From positions 310,001-374,000 of the forward strand of contig NZ_OY759862.1 of assembly GCF_963662805.1 (NCBI RefSeq): a DNA stretch of 64,000 bases, read 5' to 3'. Under the pieces are notes generated by a model that did not search any database, was not told where the DNA came from, and saw only the letters and a list, made by a program, of their open reading frames with translations. The stretch is from an uncultured Cohaesibacter sp. (lineage in GTDB: Bacteria; Pseudomonadota; Alphaproteobacteria; Rhizobiales; Cohaesibacteraceae). A program made the position numbers and the translations under genes. Below are positions 42,591 through 52,055 of the stretch, piece by piece (within the stretch, counting starts at the first letter, position 1; the number at the start of each line of letters is the position of its first letter).

Positions 42591-43283
42591 CTAGTTGCGC
42601 GCGATGATCTCGCGGCCCGAGACATTGGCCAGTTCACCGCTGATGCCGACCTTGCGGCGAACCAGAAAACGAGGACGTCTGGCTGCGAACTGCGCATGAT
42701 GGCGACGCGGCTTGATCGGCCCCGGAGCAAGTCCGGCAGGAACACCGCGTTCCCAATCCACCTGCACATAACCATCGGCCTCAAGCGGCTGGTGCAGCAT
42801 GGCAAGGCCATAGCGCCGAGACCAACTTTTCCAGTCGACCGCTGCTTCTTCCAGATCCGTGGTGGCCATCACCGGGATCGACAGGTTCGGGTCTTCGTGG
42901 ACCAGCTCAAGAATGCAGATAAGGGGAGAGCCTTCGCGCTTGCCAACGACGAAACGCGCACCAACGCCCTTGAAGCAGGACATGGGAACCCTGACGATCA
43001 GCGGCAGACCACAGGTCAGGACACTTTCGACGAGGACGTAGTCTTCCTTGATCTGAACCATGCCGGGAACCTGACTGCCGAACAGGCTGGACTCGTCCAT
43101 GCCTGCGAGTTTGGCGGTCTTGGACCGGATGACGGAGGAGTGGAAATATTTCGTCAGATTGTGGGGATCGACGCGTGTCGACCCCTCAACCTGATAGGAA
43201 ATGGCTTCCGTGTATTTGTAATTGTCTTGACGCCTCACGTGCCTTCTCCTGTGAGCCCCTGTTTTGGGTGCTTCTTTCTTCAT
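42591..43283 (-). CDS. DUF6101-like alphaproteobacterial protein of unknown function
   Basis: A 230-residue basic, soluble protein with no signal peptide. It has a conserved-looking core (YQVEGSTRVDPHNLTKYFHS, then VLTCGLPLIVRVPMSCFKGVGARFV and CILELVHEDPNLSIPVMATTDLEE), typical of a family in Hyphomicrobiales that I recall as DUF6101. No catalytic motif is visible. It is transcribed alone, convergent with the Spy-like gene. Confidence 0.68.
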   Translation of the reverse strand: MKKEAPKTGAHRRRHVRRQDNYKYTEAISYQVEGSTRVDPHNLTKYFHSSVIRSKTAKLAGMDESSLFGSQVPGMVQIKEDYVLVESVLTCGLPLIVRVPMSCFKGVGARFVVGKREGSPLICILELVHEDPNLSIPVMATTDLEEAAVDWKSWSRRYGLAMLHQPLEADGYVQVDWERGVPAGLAPGPIKPRRHHAQFAARRPRFLVRRKVGISGELANVSGREIIARN

Positions 43284-43563
43284 GAGCTCAAACTACCAGC
43301 AAGATTTGAGAATTTGCTTAAGTGGCAGGGTTAAAAAAGCGTGATATATTATAGGGTTAGAGATTGGTTACCGGGCGGGGTCGTTCACTTTTTCCTAACC
43401 ATCAAGAACGGCGAGGCCTCTGGATCAAATCCGTGCCTGACCACGAGTTGCGTCAATGGGCCAATGCCTTTTTGCTTGCCCCGTTTCCTAAGAGTCCCTA
43501 AGAGTTAGAGACCGGAACGCCACAAGCGTGATAGAATTCCGAAACTGCAAGCAAAGAGCCTTC
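43284..43563. other. Divergent intergenic region upstream of pmbA
   Basis: About 280 bases with promoters for the DUF6101-like gene and pmbA. I see nothing else in it. Confidence 0.45.
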
Positions 43564-44934
43564 ATGTCAGATCTCCTCGACCAGTCCGTTATCCTCGACC
43601 GCGCCCAGCATCTTGTTGAGGCCGCCATCAAAGCCGGTGCAGACTCGGCAGATGCCGTTGCCGCCCGCGCCGTTTCAAGTTCGGTTGGTGTCCGGGATGG
43701 ATCCCCCGAAGAGAACGAGCGGTCAGAAAATGACTCCATGGCGCTGAGGGTTTTCATCGACGGCTGCAAGGCCTCCATCTCGACGAACACCACATCGGAT
43801 CCCGATATCCTGTCGAAGCTGGCGGAGCGGGCTGTCGCGATGGCACGCCTGTCGCCGCGCGATCCCTTCGCCCGACTGGCCGCGCGCAGTGACTTGATGG
43901 ACAATGCGGTGGTTCCCAAGCGCGTCGCCGCTATTGACCCTTTCGATCCGGGCATCCCCTCGACCGAGGAATTGCTGATGATGGCAAGGGGCGCCGAAGA
44001 GGGGGCCCTGGCGGTTGAAGGTGTCAGCAAATCAGGCGGTGCGACCGCCGGGCATTTTCTGGGCGGTGTTGTGCTTGCCACCTCTCATGGATTTGTCGGA
44101 TCCTATTTCTCCTCACGCATTTCCTTCTCGGCCACGGCCATCGCCGGAACCGGGATGCATATGGAGCGGGACTATTCCTTTTCCGCAGCAGTGCATCGCG
44201 CCGATCTCAAGGAGCCGACCTATGTAGGACGCCGCGCCGGGGAGCGGGCCACCGCACGCATCAATCCTGCCAAGGTCGAAACCGGCACTTACGATGTCAT
44301 TTTCGAGCCGCGTGTCGCCAACTCGCTCATCGGCCACTTTGCCTCCGCGATCAATGGCACGTCCATCGCTCGCCACACATCCTTTCTGATGGACAAGCTA
44401 GGGCGTCAGGTGTTCCCCTCTGGCATCAGCATCACTGACGATCCGACACTGGTGCGCGGACTTGGCTCCCGTCCGTTTGACGGAGAAGGGATCGACTGCA
44501 AGCCTTTGGCACTGGTCGAGGATGGCTATCTGAACCAGTGGATTCTGGACAGCGCGACCGCCGCCGAACTAGGTCTGAAGACCAATGGCCGGGCCTCCCG
44601 GTCCGGGGCCAACCCCTATCCCTCAACCACTAACCTTACGCTGACGCCGGGGACGCAGACCAAACAGGATCTGATCAGCGGCGTGAAGGACGGGGTCTAT
44701 ATCACCGACCTGATTGGTCACGGGGTGAACGGGGTCACCGGTGACTATTCGCGCGGCGCGGCAGGGTTCCGTATCCGCAATGGTGAACTGGCCGAGGCGA
44801 TCTCCGAAATCACCATCGCTGGCAATCTCACCGAGATGTTCGCCCGCATCGTTCCTGCCGACGACCTCAATTTCGAGCAGGCCGTCAACGCGCCATCCAT
44901 CCTGATCGAGGGCATGACGGTTGCAGGACGATAA
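43564..44934 (+). CDS. pmbA: TldE/PmbA metalloprotease-complex subunit
   Basis: Partner of TldD in a heterodimeric, zinc-dependent protease that degrades unfolded peptides and processes some peptide antibiotics. PmbA lacks the zinc motif itself, as here. Signatures: SVGVRDGSPEENERSENDSMALRVF, the ATSHGFVGSYFSSRISFSATAIA strand, RTHTSFL-like SIARHTSFLMDKLG, and SRSGANPYPSTTNLTLTPG. The ATG at 43564 leaves 456 residues, normal. tldD is 13 kb away in this window. It is followed by cysQ with a one-base gap. Confidence 0.95.
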   Translation: MSDLLDQSVILDRAQHLVEAAIKAGADSADAVAARAVSSSVGVRDGSPEENERSENDSMALRVFIDGCKASISTNTTSDPDILSKLAERAVAMARLSPRDPFARLAARSDLMDNAVVPKRVAAIDPFDPGIPSTEELLMMARGAEEGALAVEGVSKSGGATAGHFLGGVVLATSHGFVGSYFSSRISFSATAIAGTGMHMERDYSFSAAVHRADLKEPTYVGRRAGERATARINPAKVETGTYDVIFEPRVANSLIGHFASAINGTSIARHTSFLMDKLGRQVFPSGISITDDPTLVRGLGSRPFDGEGIDCKPLALVEDGYLNQWILDSATAAELGLKTNGRASRSGANPYPSTTNLTLTPGTQTKQDLISGVKDGVYITDLIGHGVNGVTGDYSRGAAGFRIRNGELAEAISEITIAGNLTEMFARIVPADDLNFEQAVNAPSILIEGMTVAGR

Positions 44935-44935
44935 G

Positions 44936-45763
44936 ATGACGCCTTGCTCCGATTATCCTGCCTTCTGCGAAGACACCAAGCTGCTCGAAAAAGTGGCTCG
45001 GGAAGCAGGTGACGTCGCCCTGAAGTTTTTCATGAAGGACCCAGAGGTCTGGACCAAGAAAAACGACAGCCCTGTCACCGAAGCGGATCTCGCCGTCAAC
45101 CAACTCATCGCCGAGCGCCTCATCGCAGCGCGACCCAACTATGGCTGGCTGTCCGAGGAAAGCGACGACAATGACGAACGGCTGGACAAGCGCCGGGTCT
45201 TTGTCATCGACCCCATCGACGGCACACGCGCCTTCATCGACGGAGGCGACGAATGGACGATCTCTCTGGCCGTTGTCGAGAATCAACGACCCGTGGCCGC
45301 AGCTCTCTATGCCCCGGTACGCCACGAGATGTATCTGGCCTCCAAACTCTCCGGAGCCACCCTCAATGGCACACGCCTCAGGAGCCCCCAGTTCCGCACC
45401 CTTGAAGGAGCCCGCGCTGCCGGGCCACGCATCGTCATCGACAAGGGACCGCTTGCCCGCGCCGGAGTTGTCGGGCGTGGCTATATCCGGTCGCTGGCCT
45501 ATCGGATCGTGATGGTAGCCAACGGAGCGCTTGATCTGGCGCTCGCCCGCGAGCATGCCAACGACTGGGATCTGGCCGCCGCCGATCTGATCGTCGAAGA
45601 AGCGGGCGGCGTTCTGCGCGACCACACCAACCAGCCCCTCCGATACAACAGGAAGGACTGTCGTCACGGCAGTCTCTATGCGGCTGGCCACCCGATCGCC
45701 GATATCATGGCCCCGATCATTTCCGTTCTGAACTTCCCCAAAAGGCACGGATCTCGGGCTTAA
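44936..45763 (+). CDS. cysQ: 3'(2'),5'-bisphosphate nucleotidase / inositol-phosphatase family
   Basis: Lithium-sensitive phosphatase family member, probably removing the 3'-phosphate from PAP formed in sulfate assimilation. Metal-binding residues are visible: KNDSPVTEADLAVNQL, GWLSEESDDN, the signature VIDPIDGTRAFIDG and NDWDLAAADLIVEEAGG. I use the ATG two bases after the pmbA stop, with AGGACG upstream, rather than the TTG at 44921. Length of 275 residues is normal. Confidence 0.88.
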   Translation: MTPCSDYPAFCEDTKLLEKVAREAGDVALKFFMKDPEVWTKKNDSPVTEADLAVNQLIAERLIAARPNYGWLSEESDDNDERLDKRRVFVIDPIDGTRAFIDGGDEWTISLAVVENQRPVAAALYAPVRHEMYLASKLSGATLNGTRLRSPQFRTLEGARAAGPRIVIDKGPLARAGVVGRGYIRSLAYRIVMVANGALDLALAREHANDWDLAAADLIVEEAGGVLRDHTNQPLRYNRKDCRHGSLYAAGHPIADIMAPIISVLNFPKRHGSRA

Positions 45764-45945
45764 GAGACTGAACTTTCGCAGCATGAGGGGCACAAATCCC
45801 CACTTAATGCACCTCGCTCTCTGGCCCTCATTCCCGTTTGTCGCTAGATCTCCCAAGGGAAGGAACCATCTGTTTGCCCAGATGTTCGAGATGCGGCTTA
45901 TCGACTCTCCATGACATCAGGCAGCCCGGAAACAGGAGAGAGACT

Positions 45946-46182
45946 ATGTCGGAAACAAAGCCAAAGCAGCTATTGCATCTGGTGTTCGGTGGAGAACTCA
46001 CCGATCTGGAAGGGATTGAATTCAAGGATCTCGACAAGCTCGATATCGTCGGCATCTATCCCAACTATGCCACGGCCTTCGATGCCTGGAAATCAAAGGC
46101 CCAGAGCACCGTGGACAACGCGCACATGCGCTATTTCGTTGTCCACATGCATCGCCTGATGGAGCCGGACGAAGCGGAATAG
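45946..46182 (+). CDS. DUF4170 family protein
   Basis: A 78-residue conserved alphaproteobacterial protein: QLLHLVFGGELTDL, FKDLDKLDIVGIYPNYATAFDAWKSKAQ and STVDNAHMRYFVVHMHRLM. Function unknown. The ATG has AGGAGAGAG upstream. It sits in the conserved position between cysQ and the lipid A block. Confidence 0.9.
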   Translation: MSETKPKQLLHLVFGGELTDLEGIEFKDLDKLDIVGIYPNYATAFDAWKSKAQSTVDNAHMRYFVVHMHRLMEPDEAE

Positions 46183-46335
46183 GCGCGCTTTCACGGTAAC
46201 AAATCTCTTGCCAGCGGGGACCAAAGGTCGGTTTTGGCCCACCCGCTGCAACAGAGCCACCCGGCACTCTTTCTTTTGTGGTCAAATAGCCCTATATGGA
46301 TGCCTCACAGGCTCCTTGCCGAGGCTGGCAATGCC

Positions 46336-47079
46336 ATGCCAGCGGCAGGGCAAAAGACCGGAGAAGACCAGAAGTTGTCAGAGCTGAAGAAAATCGCCCG
46401 TTCCCAGATGATGCTCACTTTAGCGGGGCGATTGATCGCTCTGTGGCTCCGGTTCGTGCACTTCACCTCGCGTCTGGTCACCGATTATGACAGGTCCTAT
46501 GACCGCGTCGAAGAAGACATGCCGGTGATTGTCGCGGCATGGCACGGCCAGCATTTCATGATGCCGCTCGTCTGGCGCAACGACCGCAGACTTCGCATTC
46601 TGGTCTCCCGGTCAGCGGATGGTCATCTCAACAGCGTCGCAGCCGAAAGCCTCGGTGTCGAAGTCGTGCGAGGCTCGGGCGGACGCAACCGCGCCAAGAC
46701 CATGACCAAGGGCGGCATTGCAGCCCTCAAGAATCTGGTCTCGACCCTCGCCGAGGGGGTCAATGTGGGAATGACGGTCAATGTCCCCAAAACCGGTGCC
46801 CGCGAATGCGGTTTGGGGGTCGTTACCCTCGCCAAACTGTCCGGGCGCCCCATCGTGCCGGTTGCCTATGCCTCCTCGTGCCGGATCGATCTCAACACCT
46901 GGGACAAGGCCTCGATCAATTTGCCCTTCAGCAAGGCTGCCTTCGTCATTGGGGATCTCATTTATGTGGATCGCCACGCGGATGCCGAAGCGTTGGAAGA
47001 TGCCCGTCTCGCGGTGCAGCGGGAGCTGAACGCGATCACCGATGCGGCCTACGGCAGCCTGTCCGGAAAGCGCCGGTAG
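46336..47079 (+). CDS. DUF374 lysophospholipid-acyltransferase-like protein
   Basis: Membrane-associated acyltransferase-like protein encoded next to waaA in many alphaproteobacteria, so probably involved in lipid A or lipoprotein acylation. Hydrophobic start LTLAGRLIALWLRFVHF; DUF374 block VIVAAWHGQHFMMPL (HxxxH variant of the acyltransferase site), ILVSRSADGHLNSVAAESLGVEVVRGSGGR, VNVGMTVNVPKTGARECGLGVVTLAKLSGRPIVPVAYASS. The start is uncertain: the frame is open from 46234, with ATGs at 46300 and 46336; I use the latter because it has GAGG upstream. Confidence 0.87.
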   Translation: MPAAGQKTGEDQKLSELKKIARSQMMLTLAGRLIALWLRFVHFTSRLVTDYDRSYDRVEEDMPVIVAAWHGQHFMMPLVWRNDRRLRILVSRSADGHLNSVAAESLGVEVVRGSGGRNRAKTMTKGGIAALKNLVSTLAEGVNVGMTVNVPKTGARECGLGVVTLAKLSGRPIVPVAYASSCRIDLNTWDKASINLPFSKAAFVIGDLIYVDRHADAEALEDARLAVQRELNAITDAAYGSLSGKRR

Positions 47080-47464
47080 AATACCGTGCGGGACATCATG
47101 TTGCACTGAGTAAATTTGACAAGCAATTGAATGGCTTGGTTCGTCGATACCGGACTTTTACGCCATTGATTGAGTCAAATTATTGAGCAATTTGGTACAA
47201 AATACTGGGAATTTATCCCTGTCAGCAAAAAAAGCATCAAAAAAAGTACCACGAGATGATATAGGTGCGACAAGGTTTGCGACAGCCTGTTTCAGTTTCT
47301 GACAAGCGCCCGTGGGAAATGGCTTGAATTCATGCCTCCCAGCCCTTCCTTTTGCGTGGGGCAGCATGAAGCGGGACAGTGTTGTTTCAACCCGTCAGCG
47401 GCCTATCTTCTGCCATCTTTGGCTCATATGCCGCTGCTCAATGTTAAAACGGGACGAAGCATTT
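47080..47464. other. Intergenic region upstream of waaA
   Basis: About 385 bases, AT-rich, between the DUF374 gene and waaA on the same strand. A larger waaA reading frame enters it from 47312, but those residues are not WaaA-like. I see no supported gene. Confidence 0.45.
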
Positions 47465-48796
47465 ATGGACTGGTCAGGACGCATCGCACTTTCTGCATAT
47501 CGCACAGCAGGCTATGCGTTCAGCCCACTGGTCCCCCTGTTTCTGACGCTCCGTGACTCGCGCGGCAAGGAGATCCGCGCCCGCAGGAACGAGCGCTATG
47601 GCAAACCCTCGATCGAGCGCCCGTCAGGGCCGCTGGTTTGGGTCCACGCCGCCTCCGTCGGTGAAACCAACGCCGTCATGCCCCTCATCGAGCAGATCGT
47701 GGAAACTGGCGCCTCTGTGGTGCTGACCACCACGACAGTCACCTCGGCCAAGGTCGCCGAGCGGCGCCTGCCGAAAGGGGCTGTGCACCAGTTCGTGCCT
47801 CTTGATATCCTGCCATTCGTCCGGCGGTTTCTGACCTTCTGGCAACCGGATCTGGCGCTGTTCGTTGAGTCCGAGCTTTGGCCGAACATCATGAGCGAGC
47901 TCAATCATCGGGATATCGCGCTGATCATTGTCAACGGGCGCATGTCCGAGCGCTCCTACAAGCGCTGGTCCAAGTTCCCCTTCGCCGTGCGACAAATGTT
48001 TGGCAATGTGCCGCTCTGTCTGGCACAGACCGAAGAGGATCGGAGCCGCTACACCCGCCTTGGCGTCGCCAATGTTGAGGTGACGGGCAATCTCAAGTTT
48101 GACGTCCCGCCTCCGGCCGCCGATGAAGAGCAGCTCCAAGCCTTGCGCAACGTCATCGGCACCCGACCCGTCTGGATCGCAGCGAGCACCCATCCGGGCG
48201 AGGAACGTCTGCTGGCGCAGGCCCACAAGCGCATGGCCGCACGCCTGCCACAGCTTCTGACGATCATCGTGCCGCGTCACCCCGAACGGGGCGAGGAGAT
48301 CGAGAAGGAGATGCGGGTTCTGGTGCCCAATGTCCAGCGCCGCTCCGTCGCTCCGGGCCTCAATCCGCAGACCGGGATCTATCTTTGCGACACCCTCGGA
48401 GAGCTTGGTCTCTTCTACCGCCTGTCCCGCATTGCCTTTGTCGGGGGCTCTCTGGTCAATCACGGTGGCCAGAATCCCATTGAGCCCGCCCGTCTGGGAT
48501 GCGCCATCCTGCACGGCCCCCATACAGGCAATTTCAAGGATATCTACGAAGCGCTGGACCGTATTGGCGGCGCGGAGAGCATGGGCTCCGAGCGCGATCT
48601 GATCCAGACCCTTGCCCGCATGTTCTCATCCCCTGCCGAGGTTCACAGACGGTCCGAGCTGGCCCGTCAGGCCCTGCGACCATTCGCGGGGGCTCTTGAT
48701 CGGACAATGATGGAGTTGACGCCGTTTCTCAATCCGCTCAAGATCAATGCTGAACTGAATCGCGCCAATACCGAAGGTGGGTTTCGCGCACCTTAA
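47465..48796 (+). CDS. waaA: 3-deoxy-D-manno-octulosonic acid (Kdo) transferase
   Basis: Attaches Kdo to lipid A at the inner membrane, using CMP-Kdo. GT-B glycosyltransferase: an N-terminal hydrophobic anchor (AYRTAGYAFSPLVPLFLTL), WVHAASVGETNAVMPLIEQ, FVPLDILPFVRRFLTFWQPDLALFVESELWPN and a C-terminal VGGSLVNHGGQNPIEPARLGCAILHGPHTGNF, all characteristic. The upstream open frame has no signal; I use the ATG at 47465 (443 residues). It is followed by lpxK with a 14-base gap. Confidence 0.96.
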   Translation: MDWSGRIALSAYRTAGYAFSPLVPLFLTLRDSRGKEIRARRNERYGKPSIERPSGPLVWVHAASVGETNAVMPLIEQIVETGASVVLTTTTVTSAKVAERRLPKGAVHQFVPLDILPFVRRFLTFWQPDLALFVESELWPNIMSELNHRDIALIIVNGRMSERSYKRWSKFPFAVRQMFGNVPLCLAQTEEDRSRYTRLGVANVEVTGNLKFDVPPPAADEEQLQALRNVIGTRPVWIAASTHPGEERLLAQAHKRMAARLPQLLTIIVPRHPERGEEIEKEMRVLVPNVQRRSVAPGLNPQTGIYLCDTLGELGLFYRLSRIAFVGGSLVNHGGQNPIEPARLGCAILHGPHTGNFKDIYEALDRIGGAESMGSERDLIQTLARMFSSPAEVHRRSELARQALRPFAGALDRTMMELTPFLNPLKINAELNRANTEGGFRAP

Positions 48797-48810
48797 GGAG
48801 AATATCGGAT

Positions 48811-49833
48811 ATGAAGGCTCCAGGTTTCTGGAAAGAGCGCGGGATCCTTGCCTGGCTGCTCTATCCTGCCAGCTTCCTGTATGGTCGCATATCCCTGTCT
48901 CGCTTCAACAAGCCCGCCCGCTACAAGGCTCATCTGCCGGTCATCTGCGTCGGCAATCTGGTCGCCGGGGGAGCTGGCAAGACGCCGATGGTCATCGCCA
49001 TTGGAGCCGCCGCCCGCTCAATCGGCCTTTCCCCCATTTTTTTGACCCGCGGTTATGGCGGAACCGAATCCGGCCCACTCGTTGTCGATCCGAAGTCCCA
49101 CAGCGTCCGTGAGGTCGGTGACGAGGCATTGCTCCTTGCCCGCATTGCTCCGACCATCCTTGCCAGAGACCGGGTTCAGGGTGCAAAGCTGGCCGAGGAA
49201 GTGGCCGCCAGTGGGGACGGGGGTGGGATCATCATCATGGATGACGGCTTCCAGAATCCTTATCTCTACAAGGATCTCTCGCTGGTCGTGGTCGATGCCC
49301 AGCAGAGCATCGGCAATGGCTTCGTGATGCCTGCAGGGCCCTTACGCGCACCGCTCCTGCCTCAGGTGCGACGGGCGGACCAGTTCATCGTCATCGGTGA
49401 GGGGGAGCGCGCACCGCGCCTCAGGCAGTTGGCTGCCAAACTCGGCAAGGCCTCGAACCACGCCACGCTGCGTCCGGGCAAATGCAATCTTCTGGGCGGC
49501 ACCCACGTCTTTGCCTTCTGCGGCATCGGTCGGCCTCAGAAGTTCCATCAGACGCTGGAAGAGCTGGAGCTGGAGATCATCGATCACATGGATTTCGCGG
49601 ATCATCATCTCTACACCGAAGCAGACGCAGAGGCGATCTTCAACCGTGCCAAGGAGCAGAATCTCTCCATCGTGACCACGGCGAAGGATCATGTCCGTCT
49701 GGCCGGTCTCGGCAAGGCCGGTGACAAGCTGGCACGCAAGGCGCATGTGGTGGAGGTGACGATGGTCTTTGACGACCGGGCTTTCCCGCGTAGAACCATC
49801 GAGCAGGCCCAGCGCAAATTCTCCCGCCGCTAA
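48811..49833 (+). CDS. lpxK: Tetraacyldisaccharide 4'-kinase
   Basis: Phosphorylates the 4' position of the lipid A disaccharide, using ATP at the inner membrane. The start FWKERGILAWLLYPASFLYG forms the membrane contact, ICVGNLVAGGAGKTPMV is the P-loop, IIIMDDGFQNPYLYKDLSLVVVD the catalytic Asp region. Length 340 residues. AAGGAG before the ATG. Cotranscribed with waaA. Confidence 0.96.
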   Translation: MKAPGFWKERGILAWLLYPASFLYGRISLSRFNKPARYKAHLPVICVGNLVAGGAGKTPMVIAIGAAARSIGLSPIFLTRGYGGTESGPLVVDPKSHSVREVGDEALLLARIAPTILARDRVQGAKLAEEVAASGDGGGIIIMDDGFQNPYLYKDLSLVVVDAQQSIGNGFVMPAGPLRAPLLPQVRRADQFIVIGEGERAPRLRQLAAKLGKASNHATLRPGKCNLLGGTHVFAFCGIGRPQKFHQTLEELELEIIDHMDFADHHLYTEADAEAIFNRAKEQNLSIVTTAKDHVRLAGLGKAGDKLARKAHVVEVTMVFDDRAFPRRTIEQAQRKFSRR

Positions 49834-49889
49834 GAGGCGCGGCTTGCCCGTGCGGAGGGTGCATCAACATCAGGAAGGGCGCTGGTGCG

Positions 49890-50105
49890 CTATCCTTGCA
49901 TGGCCTTCTTTTCTGCCTCATAGGACGCCGCCGCATCCACATAGGCTTCCTGCCGTGCGACTGACCAGTATTTCAGATCCTCAAGTGCGATGGGACGACC
50001 GGTGACTGCACAGGTGACAAAGCTGCCACCGGAAACAATCTGATAATCTCCGTCCAGATAGCGAATTTTGGCTTCCTTGCCAGCGGTTGGCAGTGTGATC
50101 ATCAT
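49890..50105 (-). CDS. DUF2093 family protein
   Basis: A 71-residue conserved alphaproteobacterial protein of unknown function: EAKIRYLDGDYQIVSGGSFVTCAVTGRPIALEDLKYWSVARQEAY. It is convergent with lpxK and commonly found in this position. Confidence 0.9.
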   Translation of the reverse strand: MMITLPTAGKEAKIRYLDGDYQIVSGGSFVTCAVTGRPIALEDLKYWSVARQEAYVDAAASYEAEKKAMQG

Positions 50106-50193
50106 TGCACTTGGTTCCTGATAGTCTTGTTCTACACTCTTCTAGCGCTCCGGGGCTGGCTTGGCCAGCTTTGATGCGCGAAAAGTCGATGTC

Positions 50194-51720
50194 TCATGAC
50201 ATGACGCACAAGCTGACGGCTTGCTGTCCCTTGGCAGCACTCACATGTTGGCCTTGCCGGAAGACAATGGCGACAGGGCCCGTTGGGAATAGACTTCCCG
50301 TGGTTGGTCTGGCGTGTCCGGATCGTCGCCAGTGGTCTTCCCTGTTGATCACGTAGAAACAGGTGACGATGGCAGCAAGGCCAAACACGAAGTTGCCGAC
50401 CGCCTGTCCCATCAGAGCGCCTTCCGCTCCGGCCAGATAGGTGCCCAGCATTACCGGCGGCACCGTGCCCAGCGTCGCCCGTCCCCAGTTGAAACCGGTT
50501 GAATAGGTGGGATGGCCCAGATTGTTGAAGGCGGCGTTGGTGACAAAGAGAAAGCCCAGAAAGATGCCGCTTGGCGCAATCCATGTGCAGTAGTAGCGCA
50601 CGAATTCGGCGGTGTTGCCTTCGGCGCCGAACACCAAGACGATCCACTCCTGCGCCACAAAGAGGATGAGCCAGATCAGCGTCGTATAGCCAAGGATGAA
50701 ATACATCGAGGCCTTGAGGGTCTCCTTGACGCGATCCATCTGACGCGCCCCCAGATTCTGCCCAAAGATCGGTCCGACAGATCCGGAGAGGGCAAATAGA
50801 GCCGTGTAGGAGAGGGGTATGATGCGCCCGACAATGGCCCAACCGGCAACCACCTCATCCCCGTACGGGGCGATGGCCATGGTCACATAGGCGTTGCCGA
50901 CAGGCGTTGCCACATTGGTCAGGATGGCTGGCAAGGCGATGGGCAGCAACACCTTCCAGTGCTCGAGCATTTCGGCAAAGGTGCGCGGCAGGCGCACCAG
51001 ATTATGCAGATAGACCGCGCCGCGCAGGCCCGCCCCGATCATCACAATCCGCGACAGCACCGAAGCGATTGCAGCGCCCGTGACACCCATGTCGAGGCCA
51101 AAAATGAAGATCGGGTCGAGCACCGCCGAGGCAAAGCCACCCGAGAGGGTCACCAGCATCGATGCCTTGGCGTCGCCACTGGCACGCAGGAACCCGGCCA
51201 GCATCATCGAGATGCCGAGGAGCGGCAGCGACGGAATGACGATGGACAGGAACCCGACTGCGACCTCGTGGGCCTCTCCCGTCGCCCCGATCAGGGTCAG
51301 AAGGTCGGGAATGAAATTGTAGAGCACACTTGCCAGCACCACCATGATCCCGAACACCGTGATCAGGGCACTTCCCGCCCTGCGGCGGGCCAGTTCCTTG
51401 TCTCCGGGACCCAGCGCGCGCGCGACAATGGCAGACCCGGCAATGGTCATGCCGATCCCGACCGCATTGTTGAAAAACATGATCGTCGCCGAATATCCGA
51501 TGGCGGCAGCCAGCTCCGTCTCGCCGAGAAGCGAGATATAGAACAGGTTGGCAAAGTCGACGGAGAAGACCGCCAGAAGCCCCACCGATCCCGCCGCCGT
51601 CATGGTGACCACATGGCGAAAGATCGAGCCACTGACAAACTTGCCGCGCTGAATAGGCGGGCGGGGAGACGTGTGCTCGGTTGCGCTGGAGCCGGAGGGC
51701 TGCGTTTCCTCGTTGGTCAT
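50194..51720 (-). CDS. MATE-family multidrug efflux transporter
   Basis: Twelve-helix inner-membrane exporter of cationic drugs or metabolites, driven by a proton or sodium gradient. Duplicated MATE halves with GLLAVFSVDFANLFYISLLGETELAAAIGYSATI at the start of the first and PVGNAYVTMAIAPYGDEVVAGWAIVGRI in the second, then LSGSVGPIFGQNLGARQMDRVKETL. The frame is open to 51882 but residues before Met at 51720 look non-coding. 508 residues, with a longer N-terminal cytoplasmic tail than usual. Confidence 0.93.
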   Translation of the reverse strand: MTNEETQPSGSSATEHTSPRPPIQRGKFVSGSIFRHVVTMTAAGSVGLLAVFSVDFANLFYISLLGETELAAAIGYSATIMFFNNAVGIGMTIAGSAIVARALGPGDKELARRRAGSALITVFGIMVVLASVLYNFIPDLLTLIGATGEAHEVAVGFLSIVIPSLPLLGISMMLAGFLRASGDAKASMLVTLSGGFASAVLDPIFIFGLDMGVTGAAIASVLSRIVMIGAGLRGAVYLHNLVRLPRTFAEMLEHWKVLLPIALPAILTNVATPVGNAYVTMAIAPYGDEVVAGWAIVGRIIPLSYTALFALSGSVGPIFGQNLGARQMDRVKETLKASMYFILGYTTLIWLILFVAQEWIVLVFGAEGNTAEFVRYYCTWIAPSGIFLGFLFVTNAAFNNLGHPTYSTGFNWGRATLGTVPPVMLGTYLAGAEGALMGQAVGNFVFGLAAIVTCFYVINREDHWRRSGHARPTTGSLFPTGPVAIVFRQGQHVSAAKGQQAVSLCVMS

Positions 51721-51965
51721 GAACAATCCCGTGGGGTCGTGTGTGGTTTTGCTGGTGGAAATCTTGAAAGCACAGCAGGGGTCACCCGGAGGGTTTGAAC
51801 AATCCTGCGTCTTTGTCTTGTCGTCGGGAGCATATCTCCCAAGAGCCGTACATTCTAGGAAAGAAAAAGACAAAAGGCTCAAAAAAATTTAGGCATGCCG
51901 GATGACTTGTCACCTGGCATGCCCATCGTAGAGAGTAGGTCCTAGATATAGGTCCAGATGGACAA
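51721..51965. other. Intergenic region upstream of the MATE gene
   Basis: About 245 bases between the MATE start and the helicase terminator, both on the minus strand. It must contain the MATE promoter. No other signal seen. Confidence 0.45.
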
Positions 51966-51988
51966 AATAAAAAGGGGGCAATGCCCCC
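51966..51988 (-). terminator. Rho-independent terminator of the DEAD-box helicase gene
   Basis: Stem GGGGGCA at TGCCCCC (51974-51988), followed on the minus strand by TTTTTATTTTG. Confidence 0.8.
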
Positions 51989-52055
51989 TTTAGGTATGTT
52001 CTTTTGCTATGGCAGGTAAGGAAAGGCCGCATAACCTGCTATCAAAGCCGGACGA